A stretch of 11,182 bases of DNA from contig CAKPZX010000046.1 in the NCBI GenBank assembly GCA_934215455.1, positions 1-11,182 of the forward strand, given 5' to 3'. The DNA comes from an uncultured Streptococcus sp. Lineage in GTDB: Bacteria; Bacillota; Bacilli; Lactobacillales; Streptococcaceae. A program made the position numbers and the translations under genes. The notes under the pieces are model-generated. The model was not told where the DNA came from, searched no databases, and was given only the letters and a program-made list of their open reading frames with translations. How positions within the stretch are numbered: position 1 is the stretch's first letter; every line of letters starts with the position of its first letter. Positions 1 to 6,502 of the stretch are shown here, one piece after another.

Positions 1-104
1 TCCAAGAAGGCTGCCATTTTCTCACCGAGTTGTTTTTCACTTGGTGTGACAACGTAGGCTGGCAACTCTTCAAGTCCAAGTTCTACTAATAAGTTTTTTG
101 TCAT
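1..104 (-). CDS. glyS: Glycine--tRNA ligase beta subunit, N-terminus (partial)
   Basis: The minus strand from an ATG at 102-104 encodes [18 protein letters not shown] and about 16 further residues before the window ends, so only the first 34 codons are present. The '[12 protein letters not shown]' start is the characteristic N-terminus of the bacterial GlyRS beta subunit, which with GlyQ forms the alpha2beta2 enzyme that charges tRNA-Gly in the cytoplasm. A ribosome-binding site AAGGAAG stands just upstream (about 110-116). It follows glyQ on the same strand, but 281 bp of folded non-coding sequence lie between them. I see no clear separate promoter, so it is inferred to be co-transcribed with glyQ from the T-box promoter. 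Confidence 0.93.
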
Positions 105-132
105 GTTTCTTCCTTTACAAAATTCTTTTTTT

Positions 133-304
133 GATAGGCACCTTAGGTACTGGGGACGTCGCTAACTAACTTTGTGAGCCTGTAGGGAAATCTTCTGTCT
201 CCTTGACTTCGATTTCCAACAGTCTCATCAAAGTGGATTTAGCCAACTGATTTTTGAACCTAACGTTTCAAAAATCCCCATATACCAGTACGGCGGTGCC
301 TATC
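133..304 (+). ncRNA. Structured intergenic element, copy A (pseudoknot fold)
   Basis: This stretch between glyQ and glyS has no plausible gene but folds strongly. Outer arms GATAGGCACC (133-142) and GGTGCCTATC (295-304) are exact inverted repeats. Next inside, GTACTGG (147-153) pairs with CCAGTAC (285-291). A long hairpin spans 161-243 with four paired blocks: GCTAA/TTAGC, ACTTTG+TGAG/CTCA+CAAAGT, CTGT/ACAG and GGAAATC/GATTTCC. A perfect 10-bp hairpin is at 249-276, with an 8-nt loop CCTAACGT that can pair with TTAGG of CCTTAGG (141-147). It matches the element after rbfA (10944-11027, minus strand) in both sequence and fold when read on the plus strand, opposite to the glyQS operon. Whether it acts as RNA, as a DNA hairpin or as a mobile repeat is not visible. 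Confidence 0.6.
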
Positions 305-310
305 CCTTTA

Positions 311-327
311 GCAAGTCTCCGACTTGC
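311..327. other. Short perfect hairpin GCAAGTC-TCC-GACTTGC
   Basis: A 7-bp perfect inverted repeat with a 3-nt loop lies beside the outer arm of element copy A. A weaker AGCC/GGCT pair follows at about 336-348. No T-run follows on the minus strand, so it is not a good terminator between glyQ and glyS. The rest of the gap up to the glyQ stop shows nothing else I recognise. Confidence 0.5.
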
Positions 328-385
328 CTCTGGGTAGCCGTACGGGCTCACTTTGTTTGCCCATTTTCCATTCTTGTAACTCTTT

Positions 386-1303
386 TTATTCTTCCTCTTC
401 TGCTAGGAGTTTGGCGCGTGTGGCTTCGTCAAGAAGTGGGTAACCGAGTTTCTTGCGTTCTGCGACGAAGGTTTTGGCTACGACACGGGCCAAGTTACGG
501 ATGCGGGCAATATAGCCGGCACGTTCTGTAACGGATACTGCTCCACGAGCATCTAGCAAATTGAAGGTGTGTGAACATTTCAAAACGTAGTCATAGGCTG
601 GGTGAACAAGACCCAATTCCAAAGCACGTCCTGCTTCTTTTTCAAATTTTTCGAAGTTTTCAAGAAGCATATCTTGGTCAGAAACTTCAAAGCTGTATTT
701 TGAGTGTTCATATTCTGGTTGAAGGAAGATTTCTCCGTATTTAACGCCTGGAGCCCACTCGATATCGTAAACAGAATCGACTTCTTGGATGTAAGAAGCC
801 AAACGTTCCAATCCGTAAGTGACCTCAGAAGTTACCGGACCAGTTGCCAATCCACCAACTTGTTGGAAGTAGGTGAACTGAGTGATTTCCATACCGTCAA
901 GCCAAACTTCCCAACCAAGACCAGCTGAACCAGTTGATGGGTTTTCCCAGTTATCTTCAACGAAGCGGATATCGTGTTCCAAAGGATTGATACCCAATTT
1001 TTCCAATGACTCAAGGTAGAGTTCTTGGATGTTTGATGGTGATGGTTTCATAACCACTTGGAACTGGTGGTGTTGGTAAAGACGGTTTGGGTTTTCCCCG
1101 TAACGACCGTCTGCCGGACGACGTGATGGCTCTACATAAGCCGCATTCCATGGCTCAGGACCAATGGCACGAAGGAAGGTGTAAGGACTCATTGTTCCCG
1201 CACCTTTTTCATTATCATAAGCCTGCATGAGCATACAACCCTGGTCATTCCAGTATTGTTGCAAAGTCAAAATAATTTCTTGAAAGGTTAATTTCTTAGA
1301 CAT
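386..1303 (-). CDS. glyQ: Glycine--tRNA ligase alpha subunit
   Basis: A 305-residue protein, the usual length for the class II GlyRS alpha subunit, which carries the aminoacylation site for glycine and works with GlyS as an alpha2beta2 enzyme. The start [18 protein letters not shown] followed by '[21 protein letters not shown]' (written here as two adjoining pieces) is the typical GlyQ N-terminus. '[20 protein letters not shown]' and '[12 protein letters not shown]' are the family's class II motif regions. The start at 1301-1303 is supported by AAGGAG six bases upstream. Expression is expected to follow the glycine T-box at 1521-1722. Unusually, about 217 nt separate the T-box terminator from this start. 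That gap holds a folded insert and a second, upstream copy of this gene's own RBS, start codon and first seven codons. Confidence 0.97.
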   Translation of the reverse strand: MSKKLTFQEIILTLQQYWNDQGCMLMQAYDNEKGAGTMSPYTFLRAIGPEPWNAAYVEPSRRPADGRYGENPNRLYQHHQFQVVMKPSPSNIQELYLESLEKLGINPLEHDIRFVEDNWENPSTGSAGLGWEVWLDGMEITQFTYFQQVGGLATGPVTSEVTYGLERLASYIQEVDSVYDIEWAPGVKYGEIFLQPEYEHSKYSFEVSDQDMLLENFEKFEKEAGRALELGLVHPAYDYVLKCSHTFNLLDARGAVSVTERAGYIARIRNLARVVAKTFVAERKKLGYPLLDEATRAKLLAEEEE

Positions 1304-1335
1304 TAAATACTCCTTGATTTAAATGATTTCTTGCG
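1282..1335 (-). repeat. Direct repeat copy 2: glyQ RBS/start region
   Basis: This 54-bp segment, read on the minus strand, runs from CGCAAGAAAT through AAGGAG and ATGTCTAAGAAATT to the TTTC of glyQ codons 6-7. It aligns with 1458-1509. Both copies share C(A/G)CAAGAAAT, AAGGAGTA, a six-base RBS-to-ATG spacing and the codons for MSKKLTF. The silent third-base differences (AAA/AAG, TTG/TTA, ACT/ACC) imply an old duplication, or selection on the peptide in both copies. Confidence 0.8.
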
Positions 1336-1456
1336 ACACGAGTCTGCCTCGTCGATTACACGAAGCAAGACGAGTTAGTACTGCGTCTAGCTCAGGCACC
1401 CTAGTGCTGAGCGTGTGGCAGTCCGACTGTAAGGAGATCTCTGCCACTGACGCAGT
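1329..1456. ncRNA. Folded insert in glyQ leader (hairpin plus three-way junction)
   Basis: Between the two copies of the glyQ start region lies sequence dense in exact inverted repeats. ACTGCGTC (1380-1387) pairs with GACGCAGT (1449-1456) and encloses two arms. The first is GCTCA-G-GCAC / GTGC-TGAGC at 1390-1412 with a CCTA loop; the second is GTGGCAG (1415-1421) with CTGCCAC (1441-1447). This makes a compact three-way junction. Next to it TCTTGC (1329-1334) pairs with GCAAGA (1365-1370), with an alternative CTCGTC (1348-1353) / GACGAG (1369-1374). It lies downstream of the T-box terminator, so it would be in the glyQ mRNA. I do not recognise a named family. A weak match to the other two elements (TTAG-TAC-CGTC-AGC order) is not enough to call it a member. 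Confidence 0.5.
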
Positions 1457-1478
1457 GGAAAGTCAATTTTTTAGACAT
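1401..1478 (-). CDS. 25-codon upstream ORF sharing the GlyQ N-terminus
   Basis: From an ATG at 1476-1478, preceded at six bases by AAGGAG (1485-1490), the minus strand reads MSKKLTF, identical to the first seven residues of GlyQ. It then departs into HCVSGRDLLTVGLPHAQH and a TAG at 1401-1403. The frame leaves glyQ identity exactly where the folded insert begins. It could be a relic of the original glyQ start cut off by an insertion or duplication, or a translated leader peptide affecting glyQ. The strong RBS suggests ribosomes do load here. The downstream residues resemble nothing I know and pass through the three-way junction, so translating it would open that fold. Confidence 0.4.
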   Translation of the reverse strand: MSKKLTFHCVSGRDLLTVGLPHAQH

Positions 1479-1509
1479 GTTTTACTCCTTATTCATAAAA
1501 TTTCTTGTG
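1458..1509 (-). repeat. Direct repeat copy 1: duplicated glyQ RBS/start region
   Basis: This 52-bp partner of 1282-1335 begins CACAAGAAAT on the minus strand and includes AAGGAG, ATG and codons for MSKKLTF. It sits just after the T-box terminator, where the original glyQ start would be expected. The 122 bp between the copies hold most of the folded insert. Confidence 0.8.
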
Positions 1510-1520
1510 ACTCAGGATAC

Positions 1521-1579
1521 AAAAAGAACCGTGTCTTCGCTCCTAAGTCTGTGACCTAGGGGCGTCAGAAACGCGGTTC
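1521..1579 (-). terminator. T-box intrinsic terminator
   Basis: On the minus strand AACCG (from 1579) can pair with CGGTT (ending 1526). Inner pairing between the GCCCCTA and TTAGGAGC regions is interrupted by mismatches. CTTTTT follows, with the T-run at 1521-1525. The 5' arm overlaps the T-box motif, so terminator and antiterminator exclude each other. Confidence 0.85.
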
Positions 1580-1722
1580 CACCCTAATTTATTACTTCAT
1601 TTTATTTTACTTTACTCAGCTTTTTACTGAGAGAAAGCGCCACTTGCTTACTTTGCTCTACTTGGCTCTCACTATCCCAAGCTCGCTAGAAAAACGCCGT
1701 AAGCCCTTCTTTCTTGACTAGT
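1521..1722 (-). promoter_or_regulatory. Glycine T-box leader of glyQS
   Basis: The minus strand carries the hallmark T-box sequence AGGGTGGAACCGCG (1585 down to 1572), which in the antiterminator bulge contacts the CCA end of uncharged tRNA. Upstream is a Stem I region with AGAAAG near its 5' base facing CTTTCT (about 1632-1637). GGC at 1639-1641, just before that 3' strand, is the plausible glycine specifier codon. A small hairpin CTCAG/CTGAG at 1616-1632 fits stem III. A terminator follows at 1521-1579. Known T-box logic is that uncharged tRNA-Gly favours antitermination and so glyQS transcription. The T-box identity is secure; the exact Stem I pairing and specifier assignment are inferred by eye. 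Confidence 0.92.
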
Positions 1723-1751
1723 ATTATAGCAGATTTTTAGTGACTTGTAAA
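1723..1751 (-). promoter_or_regulatory. glyQS promoter with extended -10
   Basis: Minus strand TTTACA (1751-1746), a 17-bp spacer and TATAAT (1728-1723), preceded by TG one base away (TGCTATAAT), make a strong sigma-A promoter. Transcription should begin near 1716, just before T-box Stem I. The -35 box directly follows the protease gene's terminator. Confidence 0.9.
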
Positions 1752-1753
1752 TT

Positions 1754-1789
1754 AAAATCCGCATGAAACAATCGTTTCATACGGATTTT
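1754..1789 (-). terminator. Terminator of the S8 protease gene
   Basis: AAAATCCG (1754-1761) pairs with CGGATTTT (1782-1789) and ATGAAAC (1763-1769) with GTTTCAT (1774-1780), with one C/A mismatch and a 4-nt loop. On the minus strand the stem runs into a T-rich tail. It is 25 bp after the protease stop and separates it from the glyQS promoter. Confidence 0.9.
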
Positions 1790-1814
1790 AGGTTAACAAA
1801 CAAGGTTGTTTTTC

Positions 1815-4800
1815 TTATGGACGTCTTGCAGCTTTTGGTTTTTTACCATGAAGTTTTTTCTTGGCATTCTTCAAGGCTGTCAAAGCATCTTTCACATCTT
1901 GTTGGCTTGCTCCTGGATTTGAAAGGATAGTTTGTGCATCCTTGAAGGCTACTAGGTAAGCTTCTTTTTCTTCATTTCCAGCATAGATGAATTTAGCATT
2001 CTTTTCTTGGAACTTCAATTCTTCTTTGATGTATTTTTCAAGACTTGAAAAATCAGTTGCTTTCCCGTTTAATTTTCCTTCCGCACGGCTAAGCTCAGCA
2101 AGTGCTTGATTGATTTGTTCTTGTTTCACAGTTGGATCAACGGCAAGCAAGGCAACTGTTTGGAAAGCACGATCGTAGTCGCGACGTACTTTTTCTTTGG
2201 CATTGGCATAACGACCAGTTTTAGTCGTAGCATCGTAAGCCTGCATGGCTTCTTTCAAGGCCGCAACGTTTGAATCTTTCCCATCCAAAGCTTGGCTGGC
2301 AGCTTCAAGACTAGCTAGAGCTTGGTTGACTTGCTCTTGACTAACCTTGTTGGTCAAGGCTGCTTGGGCAGCTTGCAAGGCTTGATCATAGGCTTCCTTC
2401 TTATCCGCACTGGCATTGAAGTATTGCGCTGTCTTTGTAACATCTGCTTGGTTGTTCAAAGCAGCCAAGAGATCCACTTTTGAAATCACTCCAATACGAT
2501 AATTGTTGTTGCGCCCTGCGACAACTGAGATCACTGGTGCTTCCTCAGCTAGTTCATAGCCTGTAGGAAGAGTTGCAACCAAGGTATATTGACCAGTTGC
2601 TACAGATTTACCAAAGCCATTTTTACCATATTTTTCAGCAGGCAAGACAAAGTTTTCACCATCTGCCCCTTTTAATACGATCGTAGCTGCTTTTGAAACC
2701 GGTTGATCAAAGCTGATGCTAACTGGTGCATATTCTAAAGTATTGGCAAGGAAAGCGATCGTTTGGAAACTATTATCCTCTGTCAAATCAAATTCTTGTG
2801 TCAAGCTGCTGACAAATTTCACTTCTGTACGATCATACGTAAAGATTTCTGCAGTATAATGACCAAAGTTCAAGAAGTTAATATCTTTTGTCTTATCAAC
2901 TGATACGTATTGGCCATTGCTATCTTTGATTCGATAAACATACATAGTATCCAAATCTTTGTTCGTTTTAGCGTCACGAACTGCAATTTGAACCCGACCA
3001 CTATTTTGATCCCGAACTAAATCAGCTAGTGAAACATAATCTACGTTCCCCGCAAAGTCTTCTACATAGTAGTAGATATTCTTCTTATCGATGTTTTCAG
3101 GAAGATCGAAGCTACCATCTGCATTGGCCTTGATCACATGGTAATTTTCAAGCGCACGTGCACCATTCTTATCTTCACTGGTTTGGACCATTGTCCCCTG
3201 ATCATCGAATGGAGTCACGTAGACGAGTTTTTCAGTTAAGATACCACCTTCGCCAACATCTTTGGCTTTACGTGCTACAAACTGTTGAGCCCCATCTTTG
3301 AAACGGATATATCCAGATGTGATCACTGGTTTTTGAGTATCGACTTGAACCTTGAAGGTTGTTGATTGCTCCTCAGCTCCAGGAACCATTGGTGTGTAAC
3401 GAATGACATAATCATATACACCATCTGCTACTGCATTCCCATTCGCATCAATACCATTCCAAGCAGTATTAGCTAATGTGTAACTGCGTGGGTTCTTTTG
3501 GTCACCGTTGAAGAAGTTCTTACGATGGTCAGATGGAGTTCCTTCCCACAATGGATTTTTATGTTCCGTATCACTTGCTGCATAAACAGTTGCACGAAGG
3601 TTTTCAATGTTTCTAAGGGCGACTGTCTTGTATTCAACGAGGTCTTTATTTCCATCTTCATTTGGCGAAATGGCAATGCGAACATTCCCATTCTCATCTA
3701 ATTGAAGAGAATGTGTACCTTCCGCATTTTCTTCAATACCAAGAACGGTAATCCGACGACCATCTCGTTTTCCTTGTGTGAGGAGAAGGTCATTTTGAAG
3801 GGTAACAAGCGCAGAAACATTGGCACTAGAGGAGATATTCAAATCTTTTGGAACATGATAGTAGAAGCCATCTTTTCCTTCGCGAACCAAATCATAGATT
3901 GGTTTTTCAACAGCTGGAAGGTTTTGGAATTCTCCCTTGAATCCCATAAACGGCAAGCTGATCACATCCCCATCATCTGCCGGATCTACAAAGCGAACAA
4001 ATCCCTCAAGGAAATAGCCGTTCGGCATTTCTTTGCTCAACTCTTCTGTGAATTTACTTGTATCGACTTTCACCGTAACCGTTTCAGAGCTATGAGCTTT
4101 CACAGTTACTTCAGGCCAAGCTGTTTCAGTCAATTTACGTGGACGGAGGGTAAATTTACCATCCTTCACTTCATCTGTGTCAGTATTCACCAACATTTTC
4201 AAGGTACGATCGGTATCTGAAATATTGTGAACCGTCACATCAAAGGTAAAGCTATCTCCAACGTTACCAAGAGTAACGCTTGGATAGTTGTTTTCACCAG
4301 TAACATACAAGTCTGTTGAAACAGCTGCAGCTGTGTCGACAACCCCTGCTCCTTGTTGACGTGGAGACGTGTAGACACCAGTTTCTTTGTCAACATGCGG
4401 TTTAGCCGTAGACATAATCAAGGCCTTCACAGTTTCAGAAACTTGTTCTGGAGTCAATTCTGGGTGGTTCTTCACAAGGTATTCTTTGACCAAAGCTGCC
4501 ACACCTGCTACATGAGGAGAGGCCATACTTGTACCACTCATATCTCCGTAGGTATTGTCATTCAAAGAAGAGAAGATATTTCCACCAGGTGCTGTGACAT
4601 CTGGTTTCAACTGACCATCTGTTGTTACTCCCCAACTTGAGAAATCAGATAATTGATCTGCCTCTGGAGATGGACGGTTGGCCATGGTATTGTTAAAGAC
4701 AACTTTGTAAGATCCAGCTTTAAGGGCTTCCCCATAGCGTTTTGAAATGAAGACAGATGGAATTTTCTTAGCATCTCCATCAATTGCCATACCTAGGTTG

Positions 4801-6233
4801 GAGCCTTCTACATTATTGTAGACCAAGGCTCCTGCTGCACCATGATGGAAGGCATTGGCAATCTTTTCTGAGAATGGAATTTCCCCACGTTGGATTAAGG
4901 CCAATTTACCGGTAAGGTCTAGATCTTTGAAATCATCTTCTTTCCCAAGACCAACTGATACATATTCGTACTCTTTGCCTTTTTCAAAATCAGCATCTGC
5001 AGCAGATTTACTGTAATCAAATTTTCCGTTATCCGCTTCTGCATTGCCTTCCAAACCTTTGACTTCAAAAACTTCTGTTGTAATGATGTTGTTATTGATA
5101 GAAGCAACAGAGATAGAGTCCTCTACCGTTGATGGATTTCCAACCAAACCGTAATCTGGATTTTCTGCAGCTGGTCTTGAATAACCATTCCCAAAAGTAT
5201 TGCTATTTCCTGCAGAGATTAGGACAGACACCCCTTTAGCACGCGCCCGTTTGATTGCATCCACAATATCTGAATCAGCATTGACCATAGAACCAGTGGT
5301 AGATCCAAGACTCATATTGATGGTATCGGCACCAAGAGCTACAGCATCATCAATTGCTTTTACATAAAGAGCAGAACCAGTTGTTTTTTGACGATCTGAG
5401 AAGACACGCATAAACATAACTTGCGCTTCTGGTGCTACACCATAGATCTTTTCTCCGTTTCCTGCTGCTTTATCAGGATTCCCTGTCGCAATCCCTGTAA
5501 CGTGCATCCCGTGAGAATCTCTTTCGGCCTCTTTGATATTGTCAGTACCATCAAAGTAGTCATAAGCATAGACCACTTTGTCGTTGTACCATTTACCATA
5601 ATCAATTCCTGCCGCTTTCTTAGCAGCTTCGATTTCTTCTTGGTTTTTAAACTTAGCTTTTGAAGGATCGGTAATCCGAAGAACCTCGTGGTTCACATCC
5701 AAGCCAGAGTCGATGACGGCGACAACCATCCCTTCCCCTTTATAGCCTTGCTTCCAGGTTTGTGGAACAGTAATAATTTCGTCACTTTCGATGCTTTGAG
5801 GTTTTTCAGCTGCCTCATGACGATTCGTTGTTTCTGAATTTGTCGCAGTAGCCACTGCTGTTGATTTTTCTACAGGTTTTTCCGCTACTTCCGGTTTTGT
5901 TTCTGGAACAGTAGCTGCTTCTTTCGGAGCTTCTGTTTTTTCAACATGAGCTGCTTCTGTTGCATTCGTTGTCTTTTCAGCAACTGTTGCTTCTTTTGCA
6001 ACTTCTACTTTCTCACTAGCAACTGCTGTACTTGCTTCAGTTGCTTGTGAATGCTCTTCTTCAGCAGGTGCCTGTTGAGTAGTGGCTACAAGCTGTGTTC
6101 CAGCACTCGTTTGGCTGGCCGCTTGTTCTTCTGCACTCGCTTGTGCAGATCCAAATACCAAAACAGCCCCTAATAAAACTGAGGCTACACCAAATTTGTA
6201 TTTTCTTAATGAAAAACGTTCTTGTCTATTCAT
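1815..6233 (-). CDS. Large subtilisin-like (S8) surface serine protease, C5a-peptidase type, with FIVAR repeats
   Basis: A 1472-residue exported protease. Residues 7-34 hold a YSIRK-type signal (FSLRKYKFGVASVLLG) with likely cleavage after AQASA (34). Residues 35-150 are an Ala/Glu/Thr/Val-rich low-complexity region. The S8 domain has all catalytic residues: Asp175 (VIDSGLD), His241 (DSHGMHVTG), oxyanion Asn343 (ISAGNSN) and Ser569 (SGTSMASPHVAG). A PA-like insert lies around 385-515 (LIQRGEIPFSEKIANA). From about 645 come Fn3-like beta domains as in streptococcal C5a peptidases, including an 'SPNEDGNKD' motif. Three FIVAR-like helical repeats span about 1252-1318, 1319-1390 and 1391-1463. 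The protein then stops at KKPKAARRP with no LPxTG, hydrophobic stretch or charged sorting tail, which is odd for a YSIRK protein. RBS GGGGAG stands six bases upstream. It is monocistronic, with a CodY-like box in the promoter. The substrate (host protein, complement or nutritional peptides) cannot be read from the sequence. Confidence 0.93.
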   Translation of the reverse strand: MNRQERFSLRKYKFGVASVLLGAVLVFGSAQASAEEQAASQTSAGTQLVATTQQAPAEEEHSQATEASTAVASEKVEVAKEATVAEKTTNATEAAHVEKTEAPKEAATVPETKPEVAEKPVEKSTAVATATNSETTNRHEAAEKPQSIESDEIITVPQTWKQGYKGEGMVVAVIDSGLDVNHEVLRITDPSKAKFKNQEEIEAAKKAAGIDYGKWYNDKVVYAYDYFDGTDNIKEAERDSHGMHVTGIATGNPDKAAGNGEKIYGVAPEAQVMFMRVFSDRQKTTGSALYVKAIDDAVALGADTINMSLGSTTGSMVNADSDIVDAIKRARAKGVSVLISAGNSNTFGNGYSRPAAENPDYGLVGNPSTVEDSISVASINNNIITTEVFEVKGLEGNAEADNGKFDYSKSAADADFEKGKEYEYVSVGLGKEDDFKDLDLTGKLALIQRGEIPFSEKIANAFHHGAAGALVYNNVEGSNLGMAIDGDAKKIPSVFISKRYGEALKAGSYKVVFNNTMANRPSPEADQLSDFSSWGVTTDGQLKPDVTAPGGNIFSSLNDNTYGDMSGTSMASPHVAGVAALVKEYLVKNHPELTPEQVSETVKALIMSTAKPHVDKETGVYTSPRQQGAGVVDTAAAVSTDLYVTGENNYPSVTLGNVGDSFTFDVTVHNISDTDRTLKMLVNTDTDEVKDGKFTLRPRKLTETAWPEVTVKAHSSETVTVKVDTSKFTEELSKEMPNGYFLEGFVRFVDPADDGDVISLPFMGFKGEFQNLPAVEKPIYDLVREGKDGFYYHVPKDLNISSSANVSALVTLQNDLLLTQGKRDGRRITVLGIEENAEGTHSLQLDENGNVRIAISPNEDGNKDLVEYKTVALRNIENLRATVYAASDTEHKNPLWEGTPSDHRKNFFNGDQKNPRSYTLANTAWNGIDANGNAVADGVYDYVIRYTPMVPGAEEQSTTFKVQVDTQKPVITSGYIRFKDGAQQFVARKAKDVGEGGILTEKLVYVTPFDDQGTMVQTSEDKNGARALENYHVIKANADGSFDLPENIDKKNIYYYVEDFAGNVDYVSLADLVRDQNSGRVQIAVRDAKTNKDLDTMYVYRIKDSNGQYVSVDKTKDINFLNFGHYTAEIFTYDRTEVKFVSSLTQEFDLTEDNSFQTIAFLANTLEYAPVSISFDQPVSKAATIVLKGADGENFVLPAEKYGKNGFGKSVATGQYTLVATLPTGYELAEEAPVISVVAGRNNNYRIGVISKVDLLAALNNQADVTKTAQYFNASADKKEAYDQALQAAQAALTNKVSQEQVNQALASLEAASQALDGKDSNVAALKEAMQAYDATTKTGRYANAKEKVRRDYDRAFQTVALLAVDPTVKQEQINQALAELSRAEGKLNGKATDFSSLEKYIKEELKFQEKNAKFIYAGNEEKEAYLVAFKDAQTILSNPGASQQDVKDALTALKNAKKKLHGKKPKAARRP

Positions 6234-6263
6234 AGAAACTCCCCTTTTATTTTAATAGTAACT

Positions 6264-6292
6264 ATTATAACGCAAAATTATCTGAAAATTCA
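6264..6292 (-). promoter_or_regulatory. Promoter of the S8 protease gene
   Basis: TATAAT on the minus strand (6269-6264) lies 31-36 bp before the start codon. With a 17-bp spacer the -35 position (6292-6287) reads TGAATT, a poor match, so the promoter is probably weak or needs help. The spacer holds the CodY-like box. Confidence 0.7.
6276..6290 (-). promoter_or_regulatory. CodY-like operator in the protease promoter
   Basis: The minus strand reads AATTTTCAGATAATT, which differs at one position from the CodY consensus AATTTTCWGAAAATT. It sits between the -35 and -10 elements, where CodY bound with branched-chain amino acids would block RNA polymerase. Repression in rich medium is therefore the natural prediction. 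Base composition here is AT-rich, so a chance match is possible. Confidence 0.65.
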
Positions 6293-6307
6293 TTCAAAAA
6301 ACAAATT

Positions 6308-6338
6308 GTAACACAAATGTAATATTTACGAATGTTAC
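6308..6338. other. Inverted repeat upstream of the protease promoter
   Basis: GTAACA (6308-6313) and TGTTAC (6333-6338) form an exact 6-bp inverted repeat with a 19-nt AT-rich spacer, upstream of the -35 region. It could be an activator or repressor site, but I recognise no family. The stretch from about 6340 to 6448 shows nothing else. Confidence 0.25.
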
Positions 6339-6448
6339 TAACTGTTAATTTATTTTTGTTCGGAAAAATATAAATTAGTATGGGAAAGTATTATAGAACA
6401 TCTGTTTTTATTGGAGATTTAAAATTATTTAATCATTGAAAACATTTT

Positions 6449-6480
6449 AAAAACCGAGAACGAAACTGTCCTCGGTTTTT
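6449..6480 (-). terminator. Terminator of the aldo/keto reductase operon
   Basis: A perfect 10-bp stem AAAAACCGAG (6449-6458) / CTCGGTTTTT (6471-6480) with a 12-nt loop. A-run and T-run flank it symmetrically, so it could act on both strands; on the minus strand it ends the reductase transcript. Confidence 0.92.
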
Positions 6481-6502
6481 ATTAATGAATAGAAATTCTC
6501 TC

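Noticed and set aside
1252..1330. glyQ start region read as a possible second T-box or riboswitch
   Set aside because: No second AGGGTGG-type motif or terminator is present; the similarity to the upstream region is a plain direct repeat.
1323..1559. 78-codon plus-strand frame between glyQ and the T-box
   Set aside because: It runs antisense through the T-box terminator and the folded insert, which explain the sequence; no RBS or protein-like features.
1815..2480. FIVAR region of the protease as a DNA-level tandem repeat
   Set aside because: The three repeats are related at protein level only; I see no long near-identical nucleotide repeats suggesting recent expansion.
3702..4220. 172-codon open frame on the plus strand inside the protease gene
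   Set aside because: It lies antisense to conserved protease sequence, has no convincing RBS or promoter and no recognisable motif; long antisense frames are expected opposite a 4.4-kb gene.
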